Source of the DNA: Monoraphidium neglectum
Lineage: Eukaryota; Chlorophyta; Chlorophyceae; Sphaeropleales; Selenastraceae
Assembly: GCF_000611645.1 (NCBI RefSeq)
Contig: NW_014012669.1
Span: 1-18,175, forward strand
Direction: 5' to 3'
Length of the DNA stretch: 18,175 nucleotides
Numbering within the stretch: the stretch's first letter is position 1; every line of letters begins with the position of its first letter. The position numbers and the translations under genes are program-made. Shown piece after piece: positions 7,569-17,726 of this stretch. Under the pieces are notes generated by a model. It saw only the letters and a list, made by a program, of their open reading frames with translations. It had not been told where the DNA came from and made no database searches.

Positions 7569-10500
7569 ATGGGCGAGTTTCACCAGGCGCAGCTGCCGGC
7601 GCCGTCCGACATGTCGGCGGAGCCGCGCTTGTACATTTACAAGCAGTTCATCGTCGTGCTGGTGCTTGGCGCGCTGGGCGTCGTCGTCGCGTCGCCTTTT
7701 ACGCCCAATGGCTCCATTCTCTGGTTCCTGGCCTTCTTCACCAGCATCAACCTGTTCAACGGCCTGGGGCAGGCAGCGCGAATGGTCAGTGCGGTGCTCA
7801 AGATGCGCGCCCGCATCGTCCCCCGCGCGCCTGGCGCTGCCCAGCTCAAGGCGCTGCAAAAGGGTGCCTCGCTTGGCGATGCGGACGGGGAGGGCGCGTG
7901 CCTGCTGAACGTGGACGATGTGCCGGCGTGGCACCACGTGTTCGTGATCCCAAATTATAAGGAGGACCTGGCTGTGCTGTCAGCAACCCTGGACCGGCTC
8001 GCGTCGCACCGCCACGCCAGCCACTACACAATCCTGCTGGTGGGTCTGCAACGCCAGGAATTGCGATGCGCTGGATCAATTTGATGTGGCATAAGCAGTT
8101 GCTTTGCGGCTGGAGCGTGGGCATGCCGGGCTGCGCATGGAAGCAGCAACTCCCCATTCTGCACAGGCAACGTGTGGCGGCCCGCCTGCTTTTTGAGTGG
8201 CAGCCGCACAGCAGCGGCCGTTGAGTCTGCCCCTGGAACGCTGGCTGCTGCCCGTTACAGCCTGCAGCCGGCCTGATTGCAGCCGCGCGCATGGCATACA
8301 CAGAATCTGACCTGCAACCACTTGTGCATACAGCAGTGAATGCGTAATTCTGCACCCGCGTTCTAAATAACACTAAAAGGCTATGGAGGAGAAGGAGGCC
8401 TATGCGGAGCAGAAGGCGGCGCAGCTGCAGGAGCAGTACTGCCTCCGCTTCAAGGCCATCCTCTTCACGCTGCACTCCCTCGACCCCGTCAATGAGATGC
8501 CCGGCAAGGCCTCTAACGTGAACGCGGCAGTCCGCCAGTTTGCGGCAACCGTGCCGCCGTCGGACCGCGCGCGCTACCTGCTGACCATCATGGACGCGGA
8601 CGCGCTGGTGCCGCCCGCCTACGTGACGCAGCTCGAGGCCACCACCGCCGGCCTGGGGAGCAGCGCCGCCGACAACGTGTACGCGGCACCAGTGCTGTTT
8701 GAGCAGAACGGCGCGGCGGTGCCCAGCCTGGTGCGGGTGACGGACTACACGTGGGGTGCGCTGGCCATGCAGAACCTCAACAACTGGACCGGGGTGGGGT
8801 TCCCCATCTCCAACTACAGCCTCTCACTGGCCCTGGCCGCCTCTATCGACTTCTGGGACACCTGGTGGGTTTCGTGTCGTGTTTTTTGGGGAGGGGGGGC
8901 GCCTGGGGGCGCCTCCCCTGTTGTGCTGACTTGAAGGCCGAGGTTGGGCAAAACAATCAGCCGTGCAAGGGATCACGCCAAGTGCAACGATTGGCACAGC
9001 CTGTCAGGGTGGTGGGTGGCAGCACAGGGGCGCGGCTGAGAATGTGTGGTCAAGGTGATTGATTGCCAGGTCTCACGGCTGGCCGCGTGGTACAGTGTCA
9101 GCCTGCTCTACGCTCTGGTCAGCATCTCACCGGGCGGCGGATCCCCACTAATCGCAACCAACCCAGGCCGGATGCTATCGGCGAGGACATGCACATGTTC
9201 ATCAAGGCCTACGCCAAGACGCGCGGGGCGGCGCGGCTGTACCCCATATTCGCGCCCATCAACATGGGCCACGTCAACGCGGACGGCTTCTTCGCCAGCT
9301 GCGTGGCGCGGTACACCCAGGTGCGGGGCCCGGGACGCGGTGAAGACGGCGAGTGGGGCCCAAAGGAGCTGCAGCGGTGGCACGTGCTGCGCAGCAGGCC
9401 GTGGTGTGTCTGCGCGCGGTTCAGTGAGGCAGGGAATGCACGGGGGGGCGTCAGCAGAGCACGGCGCTGGAGGCTGATGGCAGGGGATGGCTGCGGTCGT
9501 GTGGCAGGTCGGCCAGTGACCAGGGTGACCAGCGTTTTGGACGGAGTTGGAGTCGAAATCTTACCAGCAGCAGTTATGCAGCTGGTGCTTACGGGGCGCC
9601 CTGCAAGGGGCCAACAGGGTCGCGGCAAGGAGGCAGCAAGGCGGCGGCACAGGGGCAGCAGGGTGGCGTGCAGCAGCGCCAAGGGAGGTGGCAGCGTCTT
9701 GGGAGGTTGCAGCAAGGCGATGTTCTAGCCTCGGCCTCACGCCACCAACCCCCGGTGAAACCCGCTACGCAGGCCGAGCGCCACATGCGCGGCATCGCCG
9801 ACACGGCGTACGCGATGCGCGAGGTCGTGAGCGGCAGCGTGCCGCTGAACTGGCGGTCCCTGGCGCTGGTGTTTGGCTGCTGGGAGGCGCACCTGGTGTC
9901 GACGGTGTCCCTCATCGCGTACATATTCCTGCCGCTGCTGTACGGCGCGCTGGGCACGCTGGGCGTGGCGTACCACGACCACCCGCTGCAGCGCGCCGTC
10001 ATCGACACCATGGGGCGCTGCAACCTCGTGCTCATGGTGACCGTCCTCATCTGCCACGAGGTCGCGCGCGTGATCTGCCGGCGCCACCTGTACGGCCTAC
10101 GGGGGCCGGCCATTCCCTGCACGCCGCACGGCGTGGTGGTGCACGTGGCGTCTTACCTCTGGCTGTTCATCGGGGTGTGGTTCTACACGGTGCTGCCCAT
10201 GCTGGTGGGTGGGGGGGCGGGAGGAAGGGCGAGAAGGGCTGCACGGCTGGACTCGCGGGGTTGCTGGCAATGGGATGTTGTTTGGGGTATGGCAGGACGC
10301 GTGATGCGGGCTTGCCAGCAGCAGCAGCTTCTTGCACGTTTTTCTGCTGCTGCAAGTCTGCCGCCAGGTCCAGCGAGGTGCATAAAAGAGCATCGCGACA
10401 CATCGCAGCGTGCCACTCGTGACCCGCGCTGCCCTGTGGCCGCCCTGTCCCTCCCCGTGCAGGTGGTCATAGTGAAGCACGCTCTCAACATCCGCAGCAC

Positions 10501-10687
10501 AAACTACATTGTGGCCGAGAAGAAGGTCACGACAGAGGCCATCACCCACCACCACCACCACCACATGACCTCAGACGCCACCTCAGCGCCCGTGCTGCCG
10601 GTCAGCATGGGCGCGCTCGCGCACGGCGGCGCCAACAGCGGCAGCGCGGGCAGCCTCGCGGCGCTGGGCGGCGCGCGTCGCAAATAG
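7569..10687 (+). CDS. GT2-like membrane glycosyltransferase
   Basis: Five exons: 7569-8039, 8380-8864, 9167-9320, 9773-10204 and 10463-10687. All introns are GT-AG with matching phases; the product is 588 aa. Two N-terminal helices (about 26-42 and 49-65) precede a cytosolic GT2-type catalytic region. Visible motifs are 'VIPNYKED' (126-133), 'PGKASNVNAA' (198-207), the metal-binding DxD 'MDADALVP' (Asp229, Asp231), and 'AIGEDMHMF' carrying the ED motif (Glu325, Asp326). A 'QAERHMRG' box (Gln370, Arg373, His374) sits where processive synthases have QxxRW. Three or four helices follow (about 399-427, 453-472, 490-514), then a polar tail with six consecutive His (543-548). This is the layout of cellulose- or hyaluronan-synthase-like enzymes that polymerise and extrude a sugar chain. 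The sugar is unknown, and His in place of Trp leaves processivity open. The start is the first ATG in the frame; a second lies at residue 15. Confidence 0.85.
10541..10564 (+). repeat. (CAC)n tract encoding a natural hexahistidine
   Basis: Six CAC codons in a row inside the last glycosyltransferase exon, directly after 'EAIT' and before 'MTSD'. It is a simple trinucleotide expansion in the cytosolic tail, not a cloning tag, because genomic introns surround it and the frame continues for 40 more codons. Confidence 0.9.
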
Positions 10688-11380
10688 GGGTGCGGCGGCA
10701 CCGCGCGCGGCGGTGTGGGGCAGGTGGGGGTTGAGGCGCTCTCGGAGGGCGGCGTGCTGCCGCGGCGCTACGTCCTGGTGTCCAGCAGCACGGCGTTTGT
10801 CTGACAGCGCCGCAGCCGCCACGCCGCAGCTGGGGATGCCGCCCCCTGGCTGCGGGTGGGCGCTGCGGCGCACGAGAGGCTCGAGGGCTGCGAGCGGGCG
10901 CGGCTGGCTTTCCTGGCCGCGCCGGCCTTGTGGCAGGCCGAGCGGCGCACTGCCTGTCTGCAGCGCCTGTGGCAGCAATCGCAGGCAGCAGCCGCTACGG
11001 CAGGTTGGCAGACTGCTTTGAGCACCAGAGCATTGCCCTGTGCTGAGCAGCAGGCTACCTGCCTCCGCCTTGGTATGGCCCTGCGTGGATGCGTGATGCA
11101 CACGTCCTGCCTTCGGACATATACCCGCGCCACCGTCTCGAGGCCCTGTTGAGAGCACCTGCCGCCTTGTTTGAACCCCTCCCATGCACACAACACCGCG
11201 CGCGCTGCCGCACCGTGTCGCGAGGAGCACACGCAGTTTGACAAATCGACAGCTTGGAAGCGATTTCTGATGCACGTTATGGGTTGATCCGATGTATCGC
11301 CCTCGTTTGTATGAGAGCGTTGAGACGTGCGCACCGCTGCAGCGCAGAGCTAGCACTCTCAGTTTGCAGTGCGTGGTGAT
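10688..11380 (+). other. Downstream region of the glycosyltransferase with in-frame open extension
   Basis: After the TAG (10685-10687) the same frame stays open for 38 codons (10688-10801), including 'EGGVLPRRYVLVSSSTAFV', then TGA (10802-10804). It opens again to a stop after 11152, with a helical-looking stretch 'HERLEGCERARLAFLAAPAL' (about 10868-10927). No TGTAA signal was seen near the stop. This may be 3' UTR, a read-through tail, or exons of a further gene. A long minus-strand ORF here (10583-11356) looks like a GC-driven shadow. Confidence 0.4.
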
Positions 11381-11996
11381 CTAGACAGCTCTTGCGCCCA
11401 GGATGAGGGCACCGTTGGTGCCGATGGCGGCCACGCAGTCGCCGGCCGCCGCTCGTCCGGTGAATCGGCGTCCACCGGCGGGGAGCCGGCCCTTGCAACT
11501 CCACACCACGGGCTACCCGGCGCCGCATTGCGGTTTTTGGTCACCCTTGACCCTTTTTTGGTCCAAAAATCGCGTCGGCTGCATGGAGCATGCGCCACAT
11601 GGCGCAAGCTGCTGGCCCCAGAGCAGGCCCTGGCTGGATTGCCTCTGCCTGCGGCCCCAGTGCGAGCATGCTCGCTCTTTTACCCTGTTGACCTGATCTG
11701 CTTTTGCACCTCACGGCAGCGGCCGTGATTGACGAGGCACACAACAGCTTGCGAGCTTTTGGGCGATCTGGCCGCCGCCTTGGATTTGATTTGCGCCCCT
11801 GAGCCTCCGCGCAGGTGCGATCTACATCCCACGATGATGTTGACAGCTTCTTTATCTGCCTTGCCCTATCGCCCCAAACAGTCTTTCTCCGCAGCGTTGT
11901 GTGTGTGCGGATTCACCCCGGTCTTCTTAGCCAGCACCCCCTCCACGCGCAATGGAGGCCGCACGGGGCACCCCCCTCAACACTGTCATGTGTCAG
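11381..11996. other. Unassigned stretch with exon-like pieces on both strands
   Basis: Minus strand: a frame from a TAG acceptor near 11516 to TAG 11381-11383 encodes 43 residues including 'GDCVAAIGTNGALILGARAV'; a second minus piece, 'AMWRMLHAADAIFGPKKGQG', lies at about 11546-11605. Plus strand: after a good pyrimidine-rich acceptor (11719), one frame holds 'AVIDEAHNSL', and another frame, open across 11729-11815, holds 'ELLGDLAAALDLICAPEPPR'. The latter could splice (CAG|GTGCGA at about 11816) to an exon after CTCCGCAG near 11900. The phases allow several models and I cannot choose. Confidence 0.35.
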
Positions 11997-12125
11997 GCAC
12001 GCATCTCAGCAATGCTGCTGCATGCCCACGCGCGCACCTCCGCCATGGCCCCTGGCAATGAGGCAGCCTGGCGCTGGGGAGCGCTGCGAAATCGTTACAC
12101 AGCCGCTAGCTACCCTAGTCAGTAG
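11997..12125 (+). CDS. Possible 3'-terminal exon of an unknown + strand gene
   Basis: After the acceptor tgtcag (11991-11996) a frame of 42 codons runs to TAG at 12123-12125. It includes 'ISAMLLHAHARTSAMAPGNE' and 'AAWRWGALRNRYTAASYPSQ'. A TGTAA follows at 12189-12193, 64 bases beyond the stop, a normal place for an algal polyadenylation signal. Upstream exons would be among the + strand pieces at 11720-11960. No family is recognised. Confidence 0.25.
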   Translation, partial: ARISAMLLHAHARTSAMAPGNEAAWRWGALRNRYTAASYPSQ

Positions 12126-12760
12126 ATAGGCCCTTTCCTTTCAATCTTGAGTGGTGTGCAGCAGGACCCCCGGGGCGCCGCCGCAATGTGTAACCTCGAC
12201 AGGTGTTGGCACCCCATGGCAACCCCTTGCTTGAGAGGAGTGCGGAAAGGTTGGCGCATGTGGCAGGCGGTGCAGGGGTTGAGGTTGGAGCAGATCTGTG
12301 GGCTGTGAATAAGGTGCGTATTGGAGACAAGAATAGCCAGTTGATAACTGCGTGTGGAAGTTTGAGCCCAAAGGCCAGGCCCCATGCTGGCACGCACAAC
12401 TCCGGTCGGGTGCTCCGCATCTCGCTGCGCATGCTGGATCGTGCTTCATATGAACGCGAGAGGTATCGCGTCCGCACGCAACAGGCCGACTCTGGAGGAA
12501 GACGTCGACAGGGCGGCTCAGGACTGCTGAACAGGCGCGAGCATGGCCATTAGCGGATGTGAGCGTCAACTGAGGACAAATCTGGTGACAATGTTGAACA
12601 CAACATAAAGAAGTGCAGGCGAGTGGGAGGGTGTTGCTGTGAGCACTGTGGTCGCGTGTGTGCAGCACGCTACTGCAGCTTCTCAATCATGCGAGCGCCC
12701 TGCACTGCTTACGGCAGCCACACTGTCTATGCGCCAGCACAGGTGGCGTGTGATGCAGCA
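12126..12760 (+). other. Unassigned stretch before the transporter 3' end
   Basis: A + strand frame is open from 12194 to a stop at 12551-12553 with no good ATG. Its first part, after an AG at 12201-12202, includes 'APHGNPLLERSAERLAHVAG' and 'GVEVGADLWAVNK', followed by a donor-like GTGCGT at about 12315. A later part reads 'GRVLRISLRMLDRASYERER'. It looks exon-like but no partner exons or domain were found. The 3' UTR of the minus-strand transporter gene must also lie here, below 12761. Confidence 0.3.
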
Positions 12761-13766
12761 TCACACGTTTTCGGGGCTGCTGACCGCGGCTGCTGCAACA
12801 TGGGTGATTGGGTCTGTCTTAACGCCCGGCAGGCCGGGCAGGAGTACCCCTGCATGGGAGGTGGGTGCATGGGGAGGGGCAGGAGGAGGCACCGCTTATC
12901 CAGCAGCGCACATGAGCATGAGCCGCCAAGCTGGAAGCTAAGAGCGCTTTCCCATCCCTGACCGGCCACAACCGCATGAAACCTTTGACCCACGCACGCA
13001 CCTCGCCCAAGCTTGTGGTTGCAGAGAACGCCTCACGCCCCCAATCCCCGCAGCGCAAGGGCGTGTGCGTCCACCACCCCCTGCGCCCCCAACCCACGGC
13101 CCCCAGTGTGGCCACGCACCCATGCAGTCCTGCAGCCGCTCCAGCCCCACCCCCAGCTGCCGCAGCAGCAGCAGTGCCGCGCACCACCGCGTCGCGTCCA
13201 GGTCCCCGCGCCGCAGCATGCCGCCCACCAGCGAGCCGAGCGCGCCGCTGGAGCCGCGCTTGGCGCGGTCGACCTCCACCTGCTTCGCAACCGCCCGCTG
13301 CCACCTGGCGCGCGCGCGAGCGCCCGCCGCCCCCGCACCCGCCAGCTCGGAGGCCCCTGCGTCGCCACCTGTCACGCCCCCGGCGCCTGGGGCGACCTGG
13401 TGCAGCTGCAGGGAGAGGGCGCCGAGCTGCCTGTTGAGCTCCTGGTAGCGCGCGACATGGGCGGCCGCAGCGGGGGCAGAGGGCTTGGGGCGCTGGCCAT
13501 AGGGCAGGGCGTCGGCGAATGCCTGGCAATGGTGTGAGTTGGGGGCGGGGCAGGGGGACAGGTTGCTTGAGGGTGTGAGGAGGGGGGGGGCAAGCTGCGA
13601 CGGCTCAGGATGGGGTGTGAGCAAGCCGGTCAAAACCTCTGGTGCTGTGGTGTGGCCAGGCCCTCAGGCTGCGCCCCTTGGAGCGCCTCTTGCGCGCGGT
13701 TGGTAAGCGGAACTGGCCTCAATGCTCTAGACCGCACGGCCCAGCCATCCTTGTTAAACACACACG

Positions 13767-13800
<34 letters not shown>

Positions 13801-16800
13801 AACCCTCAATCCCAAGCAGCCACCACGCCACCAGGTAGCAGCACCCGGCCGCCCACCTGCAGGGCAGCAGCGGCCTCGTCCCCCATCTCATCCACCAGCC
13901 GGCGCGCGTCCGGCCCCAGCGCCTTGGGCAGGCGGTCCAGCAGCGTGCCGCCGGCACCACTGCTGCCTGCTCGGAGGGGCGCAGCCGGAAGAGTTGCGGG
14001 GCTGCCTATCACAGCCTGCCTCCCAGGGCGCGACGTGACAGCGGCCCGATCATGCTTTCGCCACGCCCAGCGCTTCACCGGCGGCAGGACCTGCGATGCT
14101 ACACCATATAGAAGCCAGTATTTTCGCTGTCGCTGCTGCTGGCACCTCGATTTAATCATGTCGTACGTCACGTACGTCACCGCCGATGACGTCACCCCCC
14201 TCACCTGGCGTGATCATGAGCCACAGGGCGCGGTGCAGCGTATGTATCACGTGGGCAACCGCCAGGGTGTCGCCGATGAAGGGCGGCTCAACACTCCGCA
14301 GCGGCACCGGCGCAAAACACCTGGGGCCGCACCCGTTTGTGAGGGGAGAGTGTGTGTGAGGGGGGGCAGCTAGGACGACACAGGAGAGGCGGGGAGGGGA
14401 CTGCTGCAATTGACAGAGCATTGCGCGTGCAGTGCCCAGCAGTGAGACCCTGTTTCCCCACCAAAAAGGGGCCAAAGGGGCAGGTAGGGCTCCCGGTTTC
14501 GGAGTTTGGGTGGCTCCCCCAGCCCCCATGAGGCGCCGCGCGCCACCCCGTCTCAAATCCCCGCGCCCTTCAACCTGGGACCACGCGGGCCCCCCCCCGC
14601 TCACTGCAGGCCGCCGGGCAGCCGGCCCACGTAGCCCTCCTTCCTGGTATCTGGCAGCAGCGCCTGGATCTCCCTCACTGTGGCCGGGATGCTGGCCACC
14701 AGCGCGCTCACGCCCGCGCCCGCCCGCAGATGGCCCGCCCCCGGCTTGCCGGCGGCGCCAGCGCGCGCGGGGTTTGGGCTGCGCCCGCTCCTGAGCACGG
14801 CTTCGGCCTGGCGGGGTGGACGGTGTTGTTGCAGGCGGGTGCGGTGCAGGGCCGATGAGGTGTGGCCGAGCAGCAAAGAGGGTGTCGTGGCGCTGCGCAG
14901 AGAAACAGCAACGCACGGCGGCAAGGGACCAGTGCGAAGGCTGTTTCCCACGAGTCTGAAAGTGGCCAAGGAGTTGGGTGAGGCAGTACGATCAGCTACG
15001 GCTAGGCAGGACGGCCGCTTTCTGGGTGCGCGCGCCGCTCGTTGTGTGCTGCTCACCAGTTCCTGGAGCTCGCGCAGTGCTGTGCCCAGTCCGTCCACCA
15101 CCTGCCGGGGACCAGTGCAGAGCCAGTTGCCGGCCGGTAAGAGGGGGCTGACAGCAGCAAATCACTGCAGCCTTTTTGCTTGCAAGGCTGCGCTTGTGTT
15201 GGTGGGCAGGAGCCGGACGTGAAGCCGGCCGCGCCTGCCACCGGCACAGGCACAGTTGCGAGTGCAGGTGGCAGGAGCAGCGGTGGTCCCGCGCACCTGC
15301 TGTGTGGCTGTCCTAGGGAAGAGGACAGATGACAGGACAGTGTACACCTGCACACGGATGGAGTGGGCAGGCGAGGGTTAGGCCGGATGGCTCGAACCCC
15401 CTGGGGGATAAAGCTTGACAATGGAGGGGGGGAAGCAGCAAGGGGAACCGTGTGTGGCGTTCAACTGTCCAATTGACAAGCCCAGGGCACCTTGCGTGGG
15501 GGTCGTCGTCCCACAATCAACTGCCGTGGCCAATGCATCCGCCAACGCTGCCCACCAGGATGCCGCCGGCTATGCCGCACGTCTTGACCCAGGTGGCGTT
15601 CACGGCCGCCATGGGGCTGTCAAAGCCCACACAGACTGGAGAGGAGGTTGGGCAGGGTGGCGGAGGGAGGAGGAAAGGGTATGAGGAGCGGCCACTGGTG
15701 GTGTAATAGGCAGGATGTGAAATTCAGGGTTCCGGGGCCTCACGTCTTGGGCAGGCAACACCAGCAAGAAAGTGGGGACATACCACCCTACTCCCGACTG
15801 CAGCAACGAGCGCGGCAGAAGACAGCACGCCTCACGCAGTTGCAGGGGCAACCCCAATCAAGCCGCGTCAGCGCGCGTCACGCTGAGCGACGGAGGGGGT
15901 TCTACAACCGTCGGCGGCCACTCGCCGACGAATGCGGCGACCACCATTGGCGGGTAGAGGTACTGCTTCCCGACCAGGAAGTGGCTGGAGGTCACCGCGA
16001 GGAACGTGAACACGCCCAGCAGCAGCCCCTCAAACCACCACGCCTGGGGTGGTCCCCCGGGGATCGTTGGATCGTGAACAGTCTGATAGAGGCAGCAAAG
16101 ACCTGTGCGTGGTATCCGTATTTACACCCCCTCCCCCATCGCGGGGGTTGTGGTGAAGGGCCGCGCACCCAACGCGGCCGCAGAACACCTCCACCGGCAC
16201 GCACCAGCGGCGCGTTACCCTCCGTTCTGGCCACTTTAGTTGTGTGGTGCCCGCTGGTCTGTTGGCAGGGATGCCTTGTCTGACCCGCTCCAACACACTC
16301 TCTGGGGGTGTTTTGTATCCCGTGCCGTCTGGGACAATGTGGCCACCCCCCTCACCCGCTACCACCCCCACCTGATATGACAGGTAGATGCCACAGAACA
16401 GCCACCCACCAATCATGACTGCACGGGAGAGACGTGCACAGGAAGTGCCGCAGGTGCGGTGCGCTGATGCAGTGCGGCGTGTGCGCCGATGCGGCCACGA
16501 CCTCGTGTCTTGTTGCTGCGCAGTCGCGCACTGGCGATCCCATTGCTAGCATAACCATTGGTGCGCTGGAAGCGGCTCACCCTCTTCGCAGGCCCCCTGT
16601 CAGCCCCGTGTGAATTGCGGACAGCCTCCTCCCCAACAACCGCGCGCCCCACTGCCCTGTCCCCTGCAGACCCCTGCCCACCTCCCAGGATGCGCTGCAG
16701 CCCCCGCAGCACTGAGTTCCCCAGGTGAGGCATCGCCACGACAGACACAGTCACCATGGCCAGCTGAGATGGTGTGATGGTGGGGTTGACGTGGGAGTAG

Positions 16801-17423
16801 GGTGGAGGGGAGGGGAGCAGGGGGGTAGAGGCATGCACAGTGCCCGGGGCGCCGGGATCGTTGCGGCAGAAGGTGGTTGCAGCAGCGATGCACCCTCAGC
16901 GGCGCGTTTTTGGAGACGAGTGTCTGCTTGTCGCTTGCTATTGCTGGAGTGCTGGGCGGGCTCCTGCAGGCTGCAGGACTCTGGTCCACCTACCGAGCAG
17001 AGGCTTTGGACCCTGCTGCGGTACGGGTTACTCCGTGGCAGCTTCTCGGTCACAACAATGAAGATCGCCACAAACACCGCCATGGACGCAGCTGCAGTCG
17101 CGCCCTGTCAGCATGAAAGCGGGCGGACAATGATCGCGAATGGTGTGTGGCGCCTGGATTCGTCGGGGTCCGAGGCCGGGTTCCCGGCGAATGCAGGGGT
17201 GCAGTGCGCCGCACCCCACCAGCGCAGCGCGTCCAGGTGAGCTCCGCTGCAGTGCTGGCCCTCACCCCGCGCTCACCAGGTGCAGGGCAGAGGGCAGAGC
17301 CTCGCTCATTGTGCGCTTTCGCGGCTTGGCCGGGATAGCCAGCATCTCAAGGCGCGCGTCGGCCATGGCGGCCGGCTTTTTTCCCGCCGTGTGCAACGTC
17401 TCGGTCGCCGTGACGGTGGTCAT
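12761..17423 (-). CDS. FUSC/ALMT-like six-helix membrane transporter
   Basis: Reconstructed minus-strand gene of 13 exons: 17277-17423, 16994-17104, 16682-16763, 16372-16418, 15926-16043, 15556-15635, 15297-15347, 15057-15101, 14605-14807, 14205-14320, 13857-13966, 13120-13522 and 12761-12849. Every phase agrees; the product is 533 aa. Six hydrophobic segments lie at about 50-70, 87-100, 112-128, 131-155, 158-175 and 184-206. They follow the order of the fusaric-acid-resistance / aluminium-activated malate transporter fold: 'LAMVTVSVVAMPHLGNSVLR' with 'GLQRILG' corresponds to the ALMT 'WAVxTVVVVxExTVGATLxKGLNR' helix, and 'GGILVYTVLSSVLFPRTATQ' to its sixth helix ending in 'P'. A cytosolic tail of about 320 residues follows, Ala/Gly-rich and helical ('RYQELNRQLGALSLQLH'). 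Such proteins export or conduct organic or aromatic acids; the substrate is unknown. ATG 17423 has an in-frame stop upstream; Met20 is an alternative start. One intron appears to be GC-AG. Confidence 0.66.
13759..13801 (+). repeat. CA/CG dinucleotide microsatellite in a transporter intron
   Basis: A (CA)n tract with a (CG)5-type core, all alternating purine-pyrimidine. It lies in the intron 13523-13856 between the eleventh and twelfth exons of the minus-strand transporter gene, where it reads as (TG)n. It is a second microsatellite of the same type as the one in the proteasome intron. Confidence 0.9.
15636..15925 (-). other. Putative GC-AG intron of the transporter gene
   Basis: On the minus strand the fifth exon ends ..TTC GTC G and the intron starts GCGAGT; it ends CTCTCCAG before TC TGT GTG. 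This is the only junction that joins the two exons in phase, giving 'MVVAAFV' then 'VCVGFDSPM' as one continuous helix. No GT donor in the exon frame has the phase-1 position needed. A GT-AG alternative through a small extra exon near 15725-15785 ('SGVGWYVPTFLLVLPAQ') does not keep phase. Confidence 0.5.
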
Positions 17424-17726
17424 TGTGCTCCTCTCGCCGCTCAGCCGACGTCAATGCGAAGTTCCAGGAGACCTCAAGTCACTTTTGGCTTACGGGCTGA
17501 CGCGGGTGATTGGGCGCTCCGTGACAGTGAGTGATAATGGTTCGATCTCAACGGCCGGGTGACGCGACACCTCGAAAGCAACATGTGTAATTCTGTACGT
17601 GACCTAACAGCCCATGTAGCGAATATAGGCGCTTAGCTTCTGAGTCACCCGGGCCAGATCAGCAGGCGCGTGTTTCGTCGTGGGACTAGTGTGCGAAGGC
17701 CGACAAGGAGCGCGTCTGCAACGGAG
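17424..17726. promoter_or_regulatory. Shared divergent promoter region
   Basis: About 300 bases lie between the transporter ATG (17423, minus strand) and the ATG of the next gene (17727, plus strand), so both promoters must be here or overlap. An inverted CCAAT box (ATTGG, 17509-17513) and an AT-rich 'aatata' (17622-17627), about 100 bases upstream of the + strand ATG, are the only motifs I can point to. No long ORF crosses the region convincingly. Confidence 0.4.

Noticed and set aside
10541..10564. His6 as vector or tag contamination
   Set aside because: Flanking sequence is continuous genomic coding sequence with introns, and the frame continues naturally for 40 codons.
10583..11356. 257-codon minus-strand ORF
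   Set aside because: It runs antisense to the glycosyltransferase last exon, has low-complexity Ala/Arg composition and no motif.
11725..11745. 'VIDEAHN' as a DEAH-box helicase motif II
   Set aside because: No other helicase motif is present around it and the frame closes 20 codons later. The short match is likely chance.
12819..13529. 236-codon minus-strand Arg/Gly-rich ORF
   Set aside because: It lies over the true twelfth transporter exon in another frame, and its composition is typical of a frame-shifted GC-rich exon.
14152..14916. 254-codon minus-strand ORF
   Set aside because: It merges the true exon 14205-14320 with intron and an out-of-frame reading of exon 14605-14807. The splice signals and phases favour separate exons.
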